Below are positions 1 to 8,862 of a stretch of DNA of 64,000 nt, piece after piece. Both the position numbers and the translations under genes were made by a program. Under the pieces are notes generated by a model, which worked only from the letters and a program-made list of their open reading frames with translations, was not told the origin of the DNA and ran no database searches. Origin of the DNA: Flavobacterium pisciphilum (GTDB lineage: Bacteria; Bacteroidota; Bacteroidia; Flavobacteriales; Flavobacteriaceae); assembly GCF_020905345.1 (NCBI RefSeq), contig NZ_JAJJMO010000001.1:2108001-2172000 (forward strand). The letters are read 5' to 3'. Every line of letters starts with the position of its first letter. The stretch's first letter is position 1.

Positions 1-134
1 ACTAAACTTAAACTTGGGGTCGTCCCCCCTTCTTTCATATTAACACATAACTCAATTCTGTTTACTCCATTTGCTTGAGCAATTTCTACAGAATCAAGAT
101 TAAAACACGCAATCTCTAATTGGCTTTTTTTCAT
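1..134 (-). CDS. cutC: CutC family protein, N-terminal part (runs off the left edge)
   Basis: Reading leftward from the ATG at 134, 44 codons stay open to the window edge. The peptide starts MKKSQLEIACFNLDS and contains NRIELC followed by KEGGTTPSL. This matches the CutC N-terminus, where E. coli has LEICCYS, DRVELC and KEGGLTPSLG at the same spacing. CutC is a small cytoplasmic TIM-barrel protein historically linked to copper homeostasis, though its biochemical role is unsettled. Only the first strands of the barrel are inside the window, so nothing can be said about completeness. The start is the only ATG in frame near the conserved LEI segment. Confidence 0.8.
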   Translation of the reverse strand, partial: MKKSQLEIACFNLDSVEIAQANGVNRIELCVNMKEGGTTPSLSL

Positions 135-243
135 TTTTAAATTATACTTAAACAATTACAGTAGACTGTGATTTAAATTCACACTGAACAAAATCAAATA
201 GGCACTACCTAACAATAAAATTATGTAGAACCGAAATTAAACA

Positions 244-275
244 AAAAAACCTATTCAGTACTGAATAGGTTTTCT
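244..275 (-). terminator. Rho-independent terminator after the KAS III gene
   Basis: A perfect 20-base palindrome at 250-269 (CCTATTCAGT/ACTGAATAGG) is extended by A/T pairs on both sides. Read leftward it ends in a run of seven T. It lies about 25 bases past the stop of the KAS III gene and before cutC. The T tract on the minus strand fits termination of the leftward transcript. Confidence 0.8.
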
Positions 276-299
276 TTTTAAAAACAAAAATATTTTAAA

Positions 300-1307
300 T
301 TACCATTTGATAATTACGCTTCCCCATGTAAATCCACTACCAAATGCAGCAAGAACCACAGTATCTCCAGATTTAATTTTTCCTTGTTCCCAAGCTTCTG
401 TCAATGCAATTGGAATAGATGCCGCTGTTGTATTACCATATTTTTGGATATTGTTATATACCTGATCATCATTCAAGCCGAATTTCTTTTGAATAAATTG
501 AGAAATTCTCAAGTTTGCCTGATGTGGAATCAACATATCAATATCCGAAACCTGTAAATTATTAGCTGCCAAACCTTCATTAATTACTTCTGCAAAACGA
601 ACTACTGCATTTTTAAATACAAATTGTCCATTCATATAAGGAAAATAACTTTCATCATTTGGATCATTATCTGCTATGATATCTGTTACCCAACGTGCTC
701 CCATTCCTGGCGCTGTTAAAGATAGTTCTTCCGCATGTTGTCCTTCTGAATGTAAATGTGTAGATAATATTCCTTTTGTAGAATCTTCTTCTCTACTTAA
801 AACTGCTGCTCCTGCTCCATCTCCAAAAATCACAGAAACTCCTCTTCCTCTAGTTGTCATATCCAAACCAGTTGAATGTACTTCTGAACCAATTACTAGA
901 ACATTTTTGTACATCCCTGTTTTAATATATTGATCGGCTACTGAAATAGCATATACAAAACCTGAACATTGATTTCTTACATCTAATGCTCCAACAGTTT
1001 TTAATCCTAAATCACGTTGCACCAAGACTCCTGGACCTGGAAAATAATAGTCTGGACTTAATGTTGCAAAAACAACAAAATCGATATCTTCTTTTGCTAC
1101 TCCTGAACGTTGAATAGCTATTTCCGCAGCTTTTACTCCCATTGAAGTTGTAGTATCTTCTCCACGAATAATATGTCTACGCTCTTCAATTCCTGTTCTT
1201 TCTTGTATCCACTCGTCGTTAGTATCCATTATTTTTGACAAATCGTCGTTGGTCACTACATTTGAAGGGACATAATATCCTAATCCCGCTATTTTTGAAT
1301 GATACAT
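300..1307 (-). CDS. fabH: 3-oxoacyl-ACP synthase III (KAS III, FabH-like)
   Basis: Thiolase-fold condensing enzyme of 335 residues, normal for the family. The Cys-His-Asn triad is readable: Cys114 in RNQCSGF, His261 in IPHQANLRI and Asn291 in YGNTTAAS. KAS III enzymes start fatty acid synthesis by condensing an acyl-CoA primer with malonyl-ACP. The segment around Cys114 (VRNQCSGF) differs from the more usual AACAGF of housekeeping FabH, so primer preference may differ. It stands alone, not in an rpmF-plsX-fabH cluster, and may be a second KAS III of the cell. It has its own terminator and a candidate -7 box. A role in a special lipid is possible but not shown. Confidence 0.85.
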   Translation of the reverse strand: MYHSKIAGLGYYVPSNVVTNDDLSKIMDTNDEWIQERTGIEERRHIIRGEDTTTSMGVKAAEIAIQRSGVAKEDIDFVVFATLSPDYYFPGPGVLVQRDLGLKTVGALDVRNQCSGFVYAISVADQYIKTGMYKNVLVIGSEVHSTGLDMTTRGRGVSVIFGDGAGAAVLSREEDSTKGILSTHLHSEGQHAEELSLTAPGMGARWVTDIIADNDPNDESYFPYMNGQFVFKNAVVRFAEVINEGLAANNLQVSDIDMLIPHQANLRISQFIQKKFGLNDDQVYNNIQKYGNTTAASIPIALTEAWEQGKIKSGDTVVLAAFGSGFTWGSVIIKW

Positions 1308-1339
1308 ATTTATTTATTATTCGTTAAAAATTTGGATTG

Positions 1340-1347
1340 CAAATCTA
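1340..1347 (-). promoter_or_regulatory. Candidate -7 box (TAGATTTG) for the KAS III gene
   Basis: On the minus strand, TAGATTTG fits the Bacteroidota -7 consensus TAnnTTTG and lies 32 bases upstream of the KAS III ATG. No clean TTTG is seen at the ideal -33 spacing, so the call rests on one box. Confidence 0.4.
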
Positions 1348-1578
1348 AACATCTTTTAAAAATCATGTACACAATTTAGTCATTTTTTCGTAATTAACAA
1401 TTCTATATATTATTCCTATTGGCTTCGCTTTATTACCACAATTACAATTGTAAGAAAATAACTCTAAATTTGAGAAAAATTCTATTACATTACTTTTTCA
1501 TTACCAAAATGTAACAAGTTTGAACTACTTTAGACAAATTATAACAATCCTTAACCATTAATTATAAAAGTTTCAACT

Positions 1579-3990
1579 ATGAAATTAAAAATTATCTTAT
1601 TTCTATTTTTAAATCTTGGCTTAGTCGCTTCTGCTCAAGAAAATTTAACGTATCAAAAGCCATCAAAATCAATTTTGGATTTGGCTGATTACGAAAGAGC
1701 TCCTTCTGTATCAATGGATACAAAAAAAGAATACATGTTGTTAAGTTATAGAAATACTTATAAAACCTTAGACGATTTAAATCAAGAAGAACTTCGCTTA
1801 GCTGGTTTAAGAATTAATCCAGTAACTAACATTTCAAGCACAGTTACTTATGTGAAAAATCTTAAGTTGAGAAAAATTAGCGATACTAAAGAAATTGAAA
1901 TAGCTAATTTGCCAACCAATCCACAGATTAGCTATACTTCATGGTCACCAAACAACAAAAAAATCTTGTTTGCTAATACTACAAAAACAGGAGTAGAACT
2001 TTGGATTATAGATGTACCTACTGCAAAAGCAACTAAACTTACTGATGCAACATTGAATGCTAATATTGGAACTCCATTTAGCTGGTTCAACGACAACGAA
2101 ACTATTTTAGTAAAAATGCTGCCTAAAAACAGACCAGCGTTATTAGACTCTAAAAAAGATTTACCAACTGGTCCAATCGTTTCTAATGCTGATGGTTCAA
2201 AATCACAAAACAGAACCTATGCTGATATGTTGAAAAACAAAAATGATGAAGCTAATTTTGAAAACATCATTACTTCAGAAATCTATAAAGTAAACATTAA
2301 TGGTACTGCTACTTTATTTAAAAATGCAGCGATGTATGCTTCTGAAAGAATTTCTCCTGATGGAAATTTTGTAATGTTAACAACAATCCAAAAACCGTTT
2401 TCTTACATTGTTCCATTAAGCAGATTTCCATCAAAATCTGTAGTTTACGAAAGCAATGGTACTGAAGTAAAAACCGTAAATGAAGTTCCGCTTTATGAAA
2501 TTATGCCAAAAGGTTTTATGGCTGTTCGTAAAGGAAAAAGAGAAATGTCATGGAGAAATGACAAACCTGCAACGCTTTCTTATGTAGAAGCTTTAGATGA
2601 AGGAAATCCAGCTAATAAAGTTGATTTTAGAGACGAAGTGTTTCTTTGGAATGCTCCATTTAACACTGAAGCTACTTCATTGGCAAAAACACCACAACGT
2701 TATAGCGATATTATTTGGGGGAATGACAATACAGCAATCCTTACAGATGAGTGGTATGACACACGTAACACTAAAACGTACTTAATCAATCCAGCTGATC
2801 CAGCACAAAAACCAAGATTGATTTTTGACAGAAACTCACAAGATATCTACTCTAATCCTGGTAATTTTGAATATAAGAAAAACCAATACAATAGATATGT
2901 CCTTGCTATAGAAAACGACAATGCTTTTTTACTTGGGGAAGGTTTTACTAAAGATGGTCAATTCCCTTTTATTAGCGAACTTAATCTTAAAACATTAAAA
3001 ACAAAACGTCTGTACACATCTTCATTTAAAGATAAAAAAGAAGACATATTAAGTATTGAAGATTTTAAAACTGGAAAAGTTCTAGTACAAATTCAATCTA
3101 AAAACGATTATCCTAATTACTATTTCAGAAATATTAAAAAACAAAATAGTTTAACTCAAGTTACTTTTTTCAAAAACCCATTTGAAAGCATTAAAGATGT
3201 AAGTAAAGAGGTTATTAAATACAAACGAAAAGATGGTGTTCAATTATCAGGTACTTTATACTTACCTGCTGGATACGACAAAGTAAAAAAAGAAAAACTA
3301 CCATTATTAATCTGGGCATATCCTGCAGAGTACAAGGATAAAAACAGTGCAGGGCAAAGTAGCCAAAACCCAAATGAGTTTACATTTCCTTATTATGGAT
3401 CATTTATCTATTGGGTAACTAAAGGATATATTGTTCTTGACGATGCTTCTTTCCCTATTATTGGAGAAGGAACTACTGAGCCTAATGATAATTTCATAAC
3501 ACAACTTGTTGATGATGCTGAAGCAGCAATAAATGCAGTAGACGCTTTAGGATACATAAACAAAAAGAAAGTTGCTATTGGAGGACATTCTTATGGAGCG
3601 TTTATGACTGCAAATTTACTAACGCATTCTAATCTTTTTGCTTGCGGAATTGCAAGAAGTGGTGCTTACAATAGAACTTTAACTCCTTTTGGTTTCCAAA
3701 CGGAACAACGTAATTATTGGGAAGTTCCAGATGTTTACAATACAATGTCACCTTTTATGCATGCTGACAAAATGAAAACTCCACTACTTTTAGTACATGG
3801 TGAAGCGGATAATAATCCTGGAACTTTTACTTTGCAAACAGAACGTTATTTCCAAGCTATAAAAGGATTAGGTGGACCAGCAAGAATGGTAATTTTACCA
3901 AAAGAATCTCATGGCTATGTAGCTAGAGAAAACATCTTACACTTGCTTTGGGAACAAGACCAATTCTTAGAAAAATACTTGAAAAACTAA
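1579..3990 (+). CDS. Exported S9 family serine peptidase (S9D glutamyl-endopeptidase-like)
   Basis: Protein of 803 residues with a Sec signal peptide (about residues 1-19, ending near ASAQ). A long N-terminal region is probably a beta-propeller (about 30-520). A C-terminal alpha/beta hydrolase follows. The triad is Ser671 in GGHSYGAF, Asp744 in HGEADNNPG and His778 in ESHGYV. The nucleophile context GGHSYGAFMTANLL is typical of the S9D branch, which includes plant chloroplast glutamyl peptidase. S9 enzymes usually cleave short peptides because the propeller restricts access. A periplasmic role in peptide breakdown is the likely one. It appears to be transcribed alone and is followed by a terminator. 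Confidence 0.85.
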   Translation: MKLKIILFLFLNLGLVASAQENLTYQKPSKSILDLADYERAPSVSMDTKKEYMLLSYRNTYKTLDDLNQEELRLAGLRINPVTNISSTVTYVKNLKLRKISDTKEIEIANLPTNPQISYTSWSPNNKKILFANTTKTGVELWIIDVPTAKATKLTDATLNANIGTPFSWFNDNETILVKMLPKNRPALLDSKKDLPTGPIVSNADGSKSQNRTYADMLKNKNDEANFENIITSEIYKVNINGTATLFKNAAMYASERISPDGNFVMLTTIQKPFSYIVPLSRFPSKSVVYESNGTEVKTVNEVPLYEIMPKGFMAVRKGKREMSWRNDKPATLSYVEALDEGNPANKVDFRDEVFLWNAPFNTEATSLAKTPQRYSDIIWGNDNTAILTDEWYDTRNTKTYLINPADPAQKPRLIFDRNSQDIYSNPGNFEYKKNQYNRYVLAIENDNAFLLGEGFTKDGQFPFISELNLKTLKTKRLYTSSFKDKKEDILSIEDFKTGKVLVQIQSKNDYPNYYFRNIKKQNSLTQVTFFKNPFESIKDVSKEVIKYKRKDGVQLSGTLYLPAGYDKVKKEKLPLLIWAYPAEYKDKNSAGQSSQNPNEFTFPYYGSFIYWVTKGYIVLDDASFPIIGEGTTEPNDNFITQLVDDAEAAINAVDALGYINKKKVAIGGHSYGAFMTANLLTHSNLFACGIARSGAYNRTLTPFGFQTEQRNYWEVPDVYNTMSPFMHADKMKTPLLLVHGEADNNPGTFTLQTERYFQAIKGLGGPARMVILPKESHGYVARENILHLLWEQDQFLEKYLKN

Positions 3991-4013
3991 TTTTCATTTC
4001 TTTTATAAATAAC

Positions 4014-4052
4014 AAACCCGATTGATTTAAAATCAATCGGGTTTTATTTTTT
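4014..4052 (+). terminator. Rho-independent terminator after the S9 peptidase
   Basis: Stem CCCGATTGATTT/AAATCAATCGGG (4017-4041), flanked by AAA and TTTT and followed by a T-rich tract. It starts 24 bases past the peptidase stop. The next gene converges from the right, so it may serve both, but the T tract is better on the plus strand. Confidence 0.75.
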
Positions 4053-4116
4053 TTATTAATCTCTTAAATATGTACGTTGAATGATATATCCCTGTATTAA
4101 ATCCTTGAATTACTTT

Positions 4117-5067
4117 TTATAAATAATTCAGGCCTAAAAATATTTCCTGCTCAAGAGGCAAGTCTATTTCACTTTCAAAAAAGATCAATTGTCTTTTATA
4201 AACTGTTTCAATTAAATAATGATTCCCTCTAAAATAAGTTCTTCTTATTTTAACCGGCAAGTCTGATTCTGCAACCATTTTAAATTGATGTGGATAGACT
4301 AGTGTTTTATGCATTTCATCCTCATAAGGAACCAACAAATGGGTAGGAACTTCATTAACCTCCCCAAAAAGTGATGCTACATAACGAGTTTCAGGATCTT
4401 CATATATTTTTGTTGGATTATCTTTAATGATAACTTCTCCATTTCGCATAACAATCGCCTCATCTGCAAATGACAAAGCATCTGTACTATCGTGCGTTGC
4501 TATAATGCAAGTAATCCCTTTTTGCTTTAAGTATCGGAACAAATTTCGGCGTAAAGCATTTTTTCGAAAAGCGTCAATTTGACTGAAAGGCTCATCTAAT
4601 AAAATTACTTCAGGCTCTAAAGCCAAAACTCGTACTAAAGCCACTCTTTGTTTTTGTCCCCCACTTAAGAGATTCGCTTTCACATTAGAGAATTGCTCCA
4701 TTTCGACCATTTCTAATAATTCCTGAACGCGTAGTTTTTTCATATTGGCAAAACCATTCGAAAGAAACTTCCCAACATTTTCAGCAACAGTTTCAAAAGG
4801 AGACAAATCAAAATCCTGAGCCAAATATTTCATATAAGGCATTCCGGGAACCAGATTATATTTAGGACCTAAAATTGGCTTTTCATTATAAAAAATCTTC
4901 CCTTCATTTAAATCATATAATCCGTATATTAATTTAAGAAGTGTACTTTTTCCGCAACCACTTTCGCCAATAATAGCAATGTTTTCACCTTTATTTATGG
5001 TAAAAGAAACGTTTTTTATAACAGGTTTTTCGGTATACGAAAAAGAAATATCTTGAACTTGAAGCAT
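4117..5067 (-). CDS. ABC transporter ATP-binding protein (PotA/FbpC-like, no permease nearby)
   Basis: Complete ABC ATPase of 316 residues. Walker A is GESGCGKST (34-42), the Q-loop AQDF is near 84, the signature LSGGQ is at 134-138, Walker B VILLDEP at 154-160 and the switch His at 192. About 75 extra C-terminal residues resemble the TOBE-type extension of importers such as PotA or FbpC. No permease or binding-protein gene is adjacent, so the substrate cannot be inferred. On the minus strand a TATCTTTG box (5094-5101) lies 27 bases upstream of the ATG, suggesting its own promoter. Confidence 0.85.
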   Translation of the reverse strand: MLQVQDISFSYTEKPVIKNVSFTINKGENIAIIGESGCGKSTLLKLIYGLYDLNEGKIFYNEKPILGPKYNLVPGMPYMKYLAQDFDLSPFETVAENVGKFLSNGFANMKKLRVQELLEMVEMEQFSNVKANLLSGGQKQRVALVRVLALEPEVILLDEPFSQIDAFRKNALRRNLFRYLKQKGITCIIATHDSTDALSFADEAIVMRNGEVIIKDNPTKIYEDPETRYVASLFGEVNEVPTHLLVPYEDEMHKTLVYPHQFKMVAESDLPVKIRRTYFRGNHYLIETVYKRQLIFFESEIDLPLEQEIFLGLNYL

Positions 5068-5093
5068 TGGTTGGCATTGAAAAATTGAGGCTA

Positions 5094-5101
5094 CAAAGAT
5101 A
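5094..5101 (-). promoter_or_regulatory. Candidate -7 box (TATCTTTG) for the ABC ATPase
   Basis: TATCTTTG on the minus strand matches TAnnTTTG at a plausible distance from the ABC ATPase ATG. No well-spaced -33 TTTG was found. Confidence 0.4.
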
Positions 5102-5147
5102 GCTTCTTTACCAAAACTAATTTAGAGAAAGTTATTAAATTATATAC

Positions 5148-5182
5148 AAAAAAAAGCCGCTTCAAAAGAAGCGGCTTTTAAT
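5148..5182 (-). terminator. Rho-independent terminator after the OmpA-family gene
   Basis: Stem AAAAGCCGCTTC/GAAGCGGCTTTT with a four-base loop (5152-5179). Read leftward it is followed by a run of T. It lies just past the stop of the OmpA-family lipoprotein gene. Confidence 0.85.
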
Positions 5183-5204
5183 TTATTTATGTAAGAAGCA
5201 ATGC

Positions 5205-5894
5205 TTATTTACCAGCTTTTGCGTCATTTACCATTTTATCATTTGCAGTAATAGCAAACTCTACACGACGGTTTTGAGTTCTTCCTTCTGGAGTGTCATT
5301 TGTTGCAATTGGATCAACAATTCCCATACCTGAAGTTTTGAATCTGTTTGCATTTAATCCTTTTGAAATTAAATATGCTTTTACAGATGCAGCTCTCTGT
5401 CCTGAAAGTGTCAAGTTGTATTCAGCTCTACCTGTATTATCAGTGTATCCAAAAATTTCGATATTAGTATCAGCATACTCATTAAATACTGGAACCAATT
5501 TATCTAAATTAGCTTTTGCTTGCGTAGTTAAAGTAGATTTGTTAGTATCAAAACGCACAGCGTTTTCATTCAAAACTAAGTGAATTCCTTCTCCAACACG
5601 CTCTACATCAGCACCTGGTAAAGCTTGATCAATTTCTCTAGCTTGCTTATCCATTTTGTTTCCAATAAGAGCCCCAGTTCCACCACCTACAGCAGCTCCA
5701 ATAGCAGCTCCTAAAGCAGCATTACCACCTTTTCCTAAATTATTTCCTAGAATACCACCTATAAGGGCACCTGCAGCAACACCTATTCCTGCACCTTTTT
5801 GAGTATTATTGGCGTTTTTCACTGAATCACAGCTTACAAAAAGACTGCTCAATACCAATAAACTGCTTATACTTAAAACTACTATTTTTCTCAT
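5205..5894 (-). CDS. OmpA-family lipoprotein with glycine zipper (YiaD-like)
   Basis: Protein of 229 residues. It has a lipoprotein signal peptide with lipobox LFVSC (Cys about 22), then a glycine/alanine-rich zipper segment (about 33-80) and a C-terminal OmpA-like domain (about 110-225). The peptidoglycan-binding motif appears as FGYTDNTGRAEYNLTLSGQR, and the domain closes with RTQNRRVEF. Such proteins anchor the outer membrane to peptidoglycan. It lies 16 bases downstream of the small lipoprotein gene and is probably co-transcribed with it, ahead of a strong terminator. Confidence 0.88.
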   Translation of the reverse strand: MRKIVVLSISSLLVLSSLFVSCDSVKNANNTQKGAGIGVAAGALIGGILGNNLGKGGNAALGAAIGAAVGGGTGALIGNKMDKQAREIDQALPGADVERVGEGIHLVLNENAVRFDTNKSTLTTQAKANLDKLVPVFNEYADTNIEIFGYTDNTGRAEYNLTLSGQRAASVKAYLISKGLNANRFKTSGMGIVDPIATNDTPEGRTQNRRVEFAITANDKMVNDAKAGK

Positions 5895-5910
5895 ATTGAT
5901 TTAGATTTTA

Positions 5911-6414
5911 TTAATTACTTCTTTGAAATTGGTATGTAACTTCTTTTGATTGACCACCTACATTGATATTGTCAATTAACTGAAATGAAGTTTCTGTTTG
6001 GTTAGCTACTTTTAATAAATATCCTTGAGTAACTGTTTTTGATTTTACTCCAGCTTCAACAATTTTAAGAACAAAAAGCCCTTGTTTATTAACACTCCAA
6101 ACAATTGGAGAGCTAAATTCTGGACAGCTTGCATTAGTTAATGCCATACTACCTTTATTATTATTTGAGATAAAATTCCAAGTACTTCCTACAAAACACT
6201 TAGAATCTGCAATTTGAAAAGAATTCACTTTAATATAATCTGACCCTGGATAAGTAACATTTGTAATAACCCAGTTACCTTTAATTGCAACTTGAGAAGG
6301 TCTATCAAGTTTTGTCGAAAGTGGCTCAGCTCCATTAGATGCCACTGGTGTTGAAGCTGATTTACATGCAAAAACCGTTACGGCTAATATGCATATTAAA
6401 ATAATTTTTCTCAT
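5911..6414 (-). CDS. Small lipoprotein with lipocalin-like domain
   Basis: The protein starts MRKIILICILAVTVFACKS, a clear lipoprotein signal with lipobox VFAC (Cys17). About 150 residues follow, mostly predicted beta strand with two further Cys (in SKCFVG and ASCPEF) that could form a disulfide. The body resembles the lipocalin-like families common in Flavobacteria, but I do not recognise a specific function. I chose the ATG at 6414 rather than the in-frame ATG at 6456 for two reasons: the signal peptide begins at 6414, and a TATCTTTG promoter box at 6446-6453 places the transcript start downstream of 6456. The OmpA-family gene follows after 16 bases. Confidence 0.75.
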   Translation of the reverse strand: MRKIILICILAVTVFACKSASTPVASNGAEPLSTKLDRPSQVAIKGNWVITNVTYPGSDYIKVNSFQIADSKCFVGSTWNFISNNNKGSMALTNASCPEFSSPIVWSVNKQGLFVLKIVEAGVKSKTVTQGYLLKVANQTETSFQLIDNINVGGQSKEVTYQFQRSN

Positions 6415-6445
6415 CGTTTTAGCAAATTTAAAATTAATACTCCTA

Positions 6446-6453
6446 CAAAGATA
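6446..6453 (-). promoter_or_regulatory. Candidate -7 box (TATCTTTG) for the lipoprotein/OmpA operon
   Basis: A perfect TAnnTTTG match on the minus strand, 31 bases upstream of the lipoprotein ATG at 6414. It supports the shorter start of that gene. Confidence 0.45.
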
Positions 6454-6515
6454 CAATGCAAAAAAATTAAATATGTTTAAAAATTTGTTTTTTTTATTTC
6501 AGAATTAACACCTGC

Positions 6516-6526
6516 GACAATTTGTC
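6516..6526. promoter_or_regulatory. Inverted repeat upstream of htpG, possible operator
   Basis: GACAA-T-TTGTC is a perfect 5-bp inverted repeat around one base, 71 bases upstream of the htpG ATG. Its TTTG could double as a -33 element. Whether it is a heat-shock operator is inference only. Confidence 0.3.
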
Positions 6527-6597
6527 ACCCTCTCTGCAATTGGTATTCTATTTGAAGAATCTGAAAAGCATAATGTTAAACTTAAATTTAAAAAAAT

Positions 6598-8481
6598 ATG
6601 ACAACAGGTAAAATTAATGTTTCAGTAGAAAACATATTTCCCTTAATCAAAAAATTCTTATACAGCGATCACGAAATTTTCTTGCGTGAGCTGATATCTA
6701 ATGGAACCGATGCTACTTTAAAATTAAAACATTTAATAAGTATTGGTGAAGCCAAAGTAGAATATGGCAATCCAACTATTGAAGTTAAAATTGACAAAGA
6801 AGGAAAAAAAATCCACATCATTGACCAAGGTCTTGGAATGACAGCTGACGAAGTTGAAAAATACATCAACCAAGTTGCTTTTTCTGGAGCTGAAGAGTTT
6901 TTGGATAAATATAAAGACTCAGCAAAAGATTCGGGAATCATAGGTCATTTTGGTCTTGGATTTTATTCTGCTTTTATGGTTGCTGAAAAAGTAGAAATTT
7001 TCACTAAATCATACAAAGACGAGCCAGCTGCACATTGGACATGTGACGGTAGTCCAGAATTTACTTTGGAACCAGCTGACAAAACTACACGTGGAACTGA
7101 AATTGTTTTACATATTGCTGAAGATTCTCTAGAGTTTTTGGAAGATTCTAAAATTCATGAATTATTGAATAAGTATAATAAATTTATGCCTATTCCAATT
7201 AAATTCGGAACAAGAACAGAAACACTTCCTAAACCAGAAGATGCTCCAGAAGATTATGTAAACGAAACGATAGAAATTGATAACATCATCAATAATCCAA
7301 ATCCAGCTTGGACTAAACAACCAACTGAATTATCTGATGAGGATTACAAAAGTTTCTACCGCGAGTTGTATCCAATGCAATTCGAAGATCCATTATTCAA
7401 CATTCATTTAAATGTTGATTATCCGTTTAACCTAACAGGAATTTTGTATTTCCCAAAATTAGGTTCGGATATGCAAATTCAGAAAGATAAAATTCAATTA
7501 TACCAAAATCAAGTTTATGTAACTGATAACGTAGAAGGAATTGTTCCTGAATTTTTGACAATGTTAAAAGGTGTTATTGATTCACCAGATATCCCATTAA
7601 ACGTTTCTCGTTCTGGTTTACAGGCTGATGGTGCTGTTAAGAAAATATCAAACTACATTACTCGTAAAGTAGCTGATAAATTAAAAGCATTATTCAATGA
7701 GAACCGTGCCGATTTTGAAGAAAAATGGAATGACATTAAAATTGTTTTGGAATACGGAATGCTTTCTGAAGACAAATTTTATGAAAAAGCTGGAGCTTTC
7801 TTTTTATATCCAACAGTAGATAACACTTATTTTACTTTAGAAGAATTAAAAGAGAAAACAAAAGAGAATCAAACTGATAAAGACGGAAAATTAGTTATTT
7901 TATATGCTGGAAATAAAGATGCACAGCACTCTTACATAGAAACAGCAAAAGAAAAAGGATACGAAGTATTACTTTTAGACTCTCCAATCATCTCGCATTT
8001 GATTCAAAAAATTGAAGGAGACAATAAAGATCTAACTTTCGTTCGTGTCGATTCAGACCATATTGATAACTTAATCAAGAAAGACGAAAACACGATTTCT
8101 AAATTATCAGATGAAGAAAAAGAAGCTTTAAAAACTTCATTAGAAGCTTACATTCCTAAAGCATACAGCGTACAATTGGAAGCTATGGACAGTCAAGCTG
8201 CTCCGTTTATCATCACGCAACCTGAATTTATGCGTAGAATGAAAGAAATGAGTCAATCTGGTGGTTCTGGAATGTTCGGAATGGGCAATATGCCTGAGAT
8301 GTACAACTTGGTAGTAAACACAAACTCTGAGTTAGCTACTAACATCTTGAACACTGAAGACAAATCGCACCAAGAACATTTGGTAAAACAAGCTTTAGAT
8401 TTAGCTAAATTATCTCAAAACCTTTTAAAAGGAGAAGCATTAACAGCTTTCGTTAAAAGAAGTTTTGAAATGATCAAATAA
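6598..8481 (+). CDS. htpG: Molecular chaperone HtpG (bacterial Hsp90)
   Basis: Full-length Hsp90 of 627 residues, close to E. coli HtpG. The N-terminal GHKL ATPase domain shows Glu31 and Asn35 in ELISNGTDAT, the DQGLG motif at 76-80 that binds adenine, and the lid glycines in GHFGLGFYSAF. The middle domain (about 230-430) carries NVSRSGLQ with the catalytic-loop Arg. A C-terminal dimerisation domain follows. It is a cytosolic ATP-dependent chaperone for late folding and stress. One departure is NGTDAT in place of the usual NASDA. The gene is monocistronic, between an upstream inverted repeat and a strong terminator. Confidence 0.95.
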   Translation: MTTGKINVSVENIFPLIKKFLYSDHEIFLRELISNGTDATLKLKHLISIGEAKVEYGNPTIEVKIDKEGKKIHIIDQGLGMTADEVEKYINQVAFSGAEEFLDKYKDSAKDSGIIGHFGLGFYSAFMVAEKVEIFTKSYKDEPAAHWTCDGSPEFTLEPADKTTRGTEIVLHIAEDSLEFLEDSKIHELLNKYNKFMPIPIKFGTRTETLPKPEDAPEDYVNETIEIDNIINNPNPAWTKQPTELSDEDYKSFYRELYPMQFEDPLFNIHLNVDYPFNLTGILYFPKLGSDMQIQKDKIQLYQNQVYVTDNVEGIVPEFLTMLKGVIDSPDIPLNVSRSGLQADGAVKKISNYITRKVADKLKALFNENRADFEEKWNDIKIVLEYGMLSEDKFYEKAGAFFLYPTVDNTYFTLEELKEKTKENQTDKDGKLVILYAGNKDAQHSYIETAKEKGYEVLLLDSPIISHLIQKIEGDNKDLTFVRVDSDHIDNLIKKDENTISKLSDEEKEALKTSLEAYIPKAYSVQLEAMDSQAAPFIITQPEFMRRMKEMSQSGGSGMFGMGNMPEMYNLVVNTNSELATNILNTEDKSHQEHLVKQALDLAKLSQNLLKGEALTAFVKRSFEMIK

Positions 8482-8512
8482 GATTACAATTGGCTTATTA
8501 AGCCAATCTATT

Positions 8513-8549
8513 AAAAAGCCCCGCAAATATACTTGCGGGGCTTTTTTTT
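8513..8549 (+). terminator. Rho-independent terminator after htpG
   Basis: GC-rich stem AAGCCCCGCAA/TTGCGGGGCTT with a six-base loop followed by eight or more T, about 30 bases past the htpG stop. Confidence 0.9.
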
Positions 8550-8813
8550 AAAAAGAACTAAAATAGCTGCATCTATTTTCACTCAACCAATTCATATAAC
8601 TTCAACACAATTTACTAACACCTTTCAAACAAGAGAAACAAAACATTAACCAATCTCAAGTTATACCATACTCAAAAAACTGCTTCATCAAATAATTATG
8701 AATAAGTCAAAATAACTTCATTTTGAAGTGTTTTTAATAAAATAACCAACCAGAACAATACTCCAAATGCAATATCCAAATTAAAAGTGTTTTTTAAATC
8801 AATTACTAAAGAC
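8550..8813. other. Non-coding spacer between htpG and the EamA transporter
   Basis: AT-rich DNA with stops in all frames and no ORF with a credible start. No repeat or RNA gene was recognised. Only the promoter-like box at its right end (8814-8821) has an obvious role. Confidence 0.5.
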
Positions 8814-8821
8814 TATCTTTG
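8814..8821 (+). promoter_or_regulatory. Candidate -7 box (TATCTTTG) for the EamA transporter
   Basis: TATCTTTG matches TAnnTTTG and lies 41 bases before the ATG at 8863. At the ideal 19-base spacing the upstream element reads TTTT instead of TTTG. Confidence 0.45.
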
Positions 8822-8862
8822 CAGGCTTTATTTTTAAAAACAGAAGCAATAAATTACATAAA

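Noticed and set aside
250..269. Perfect palindrome as a possible operator for cutC
   Set aside because: It is followed by a T run in the direction of the KAS III transcript, so a terminator explains it better.
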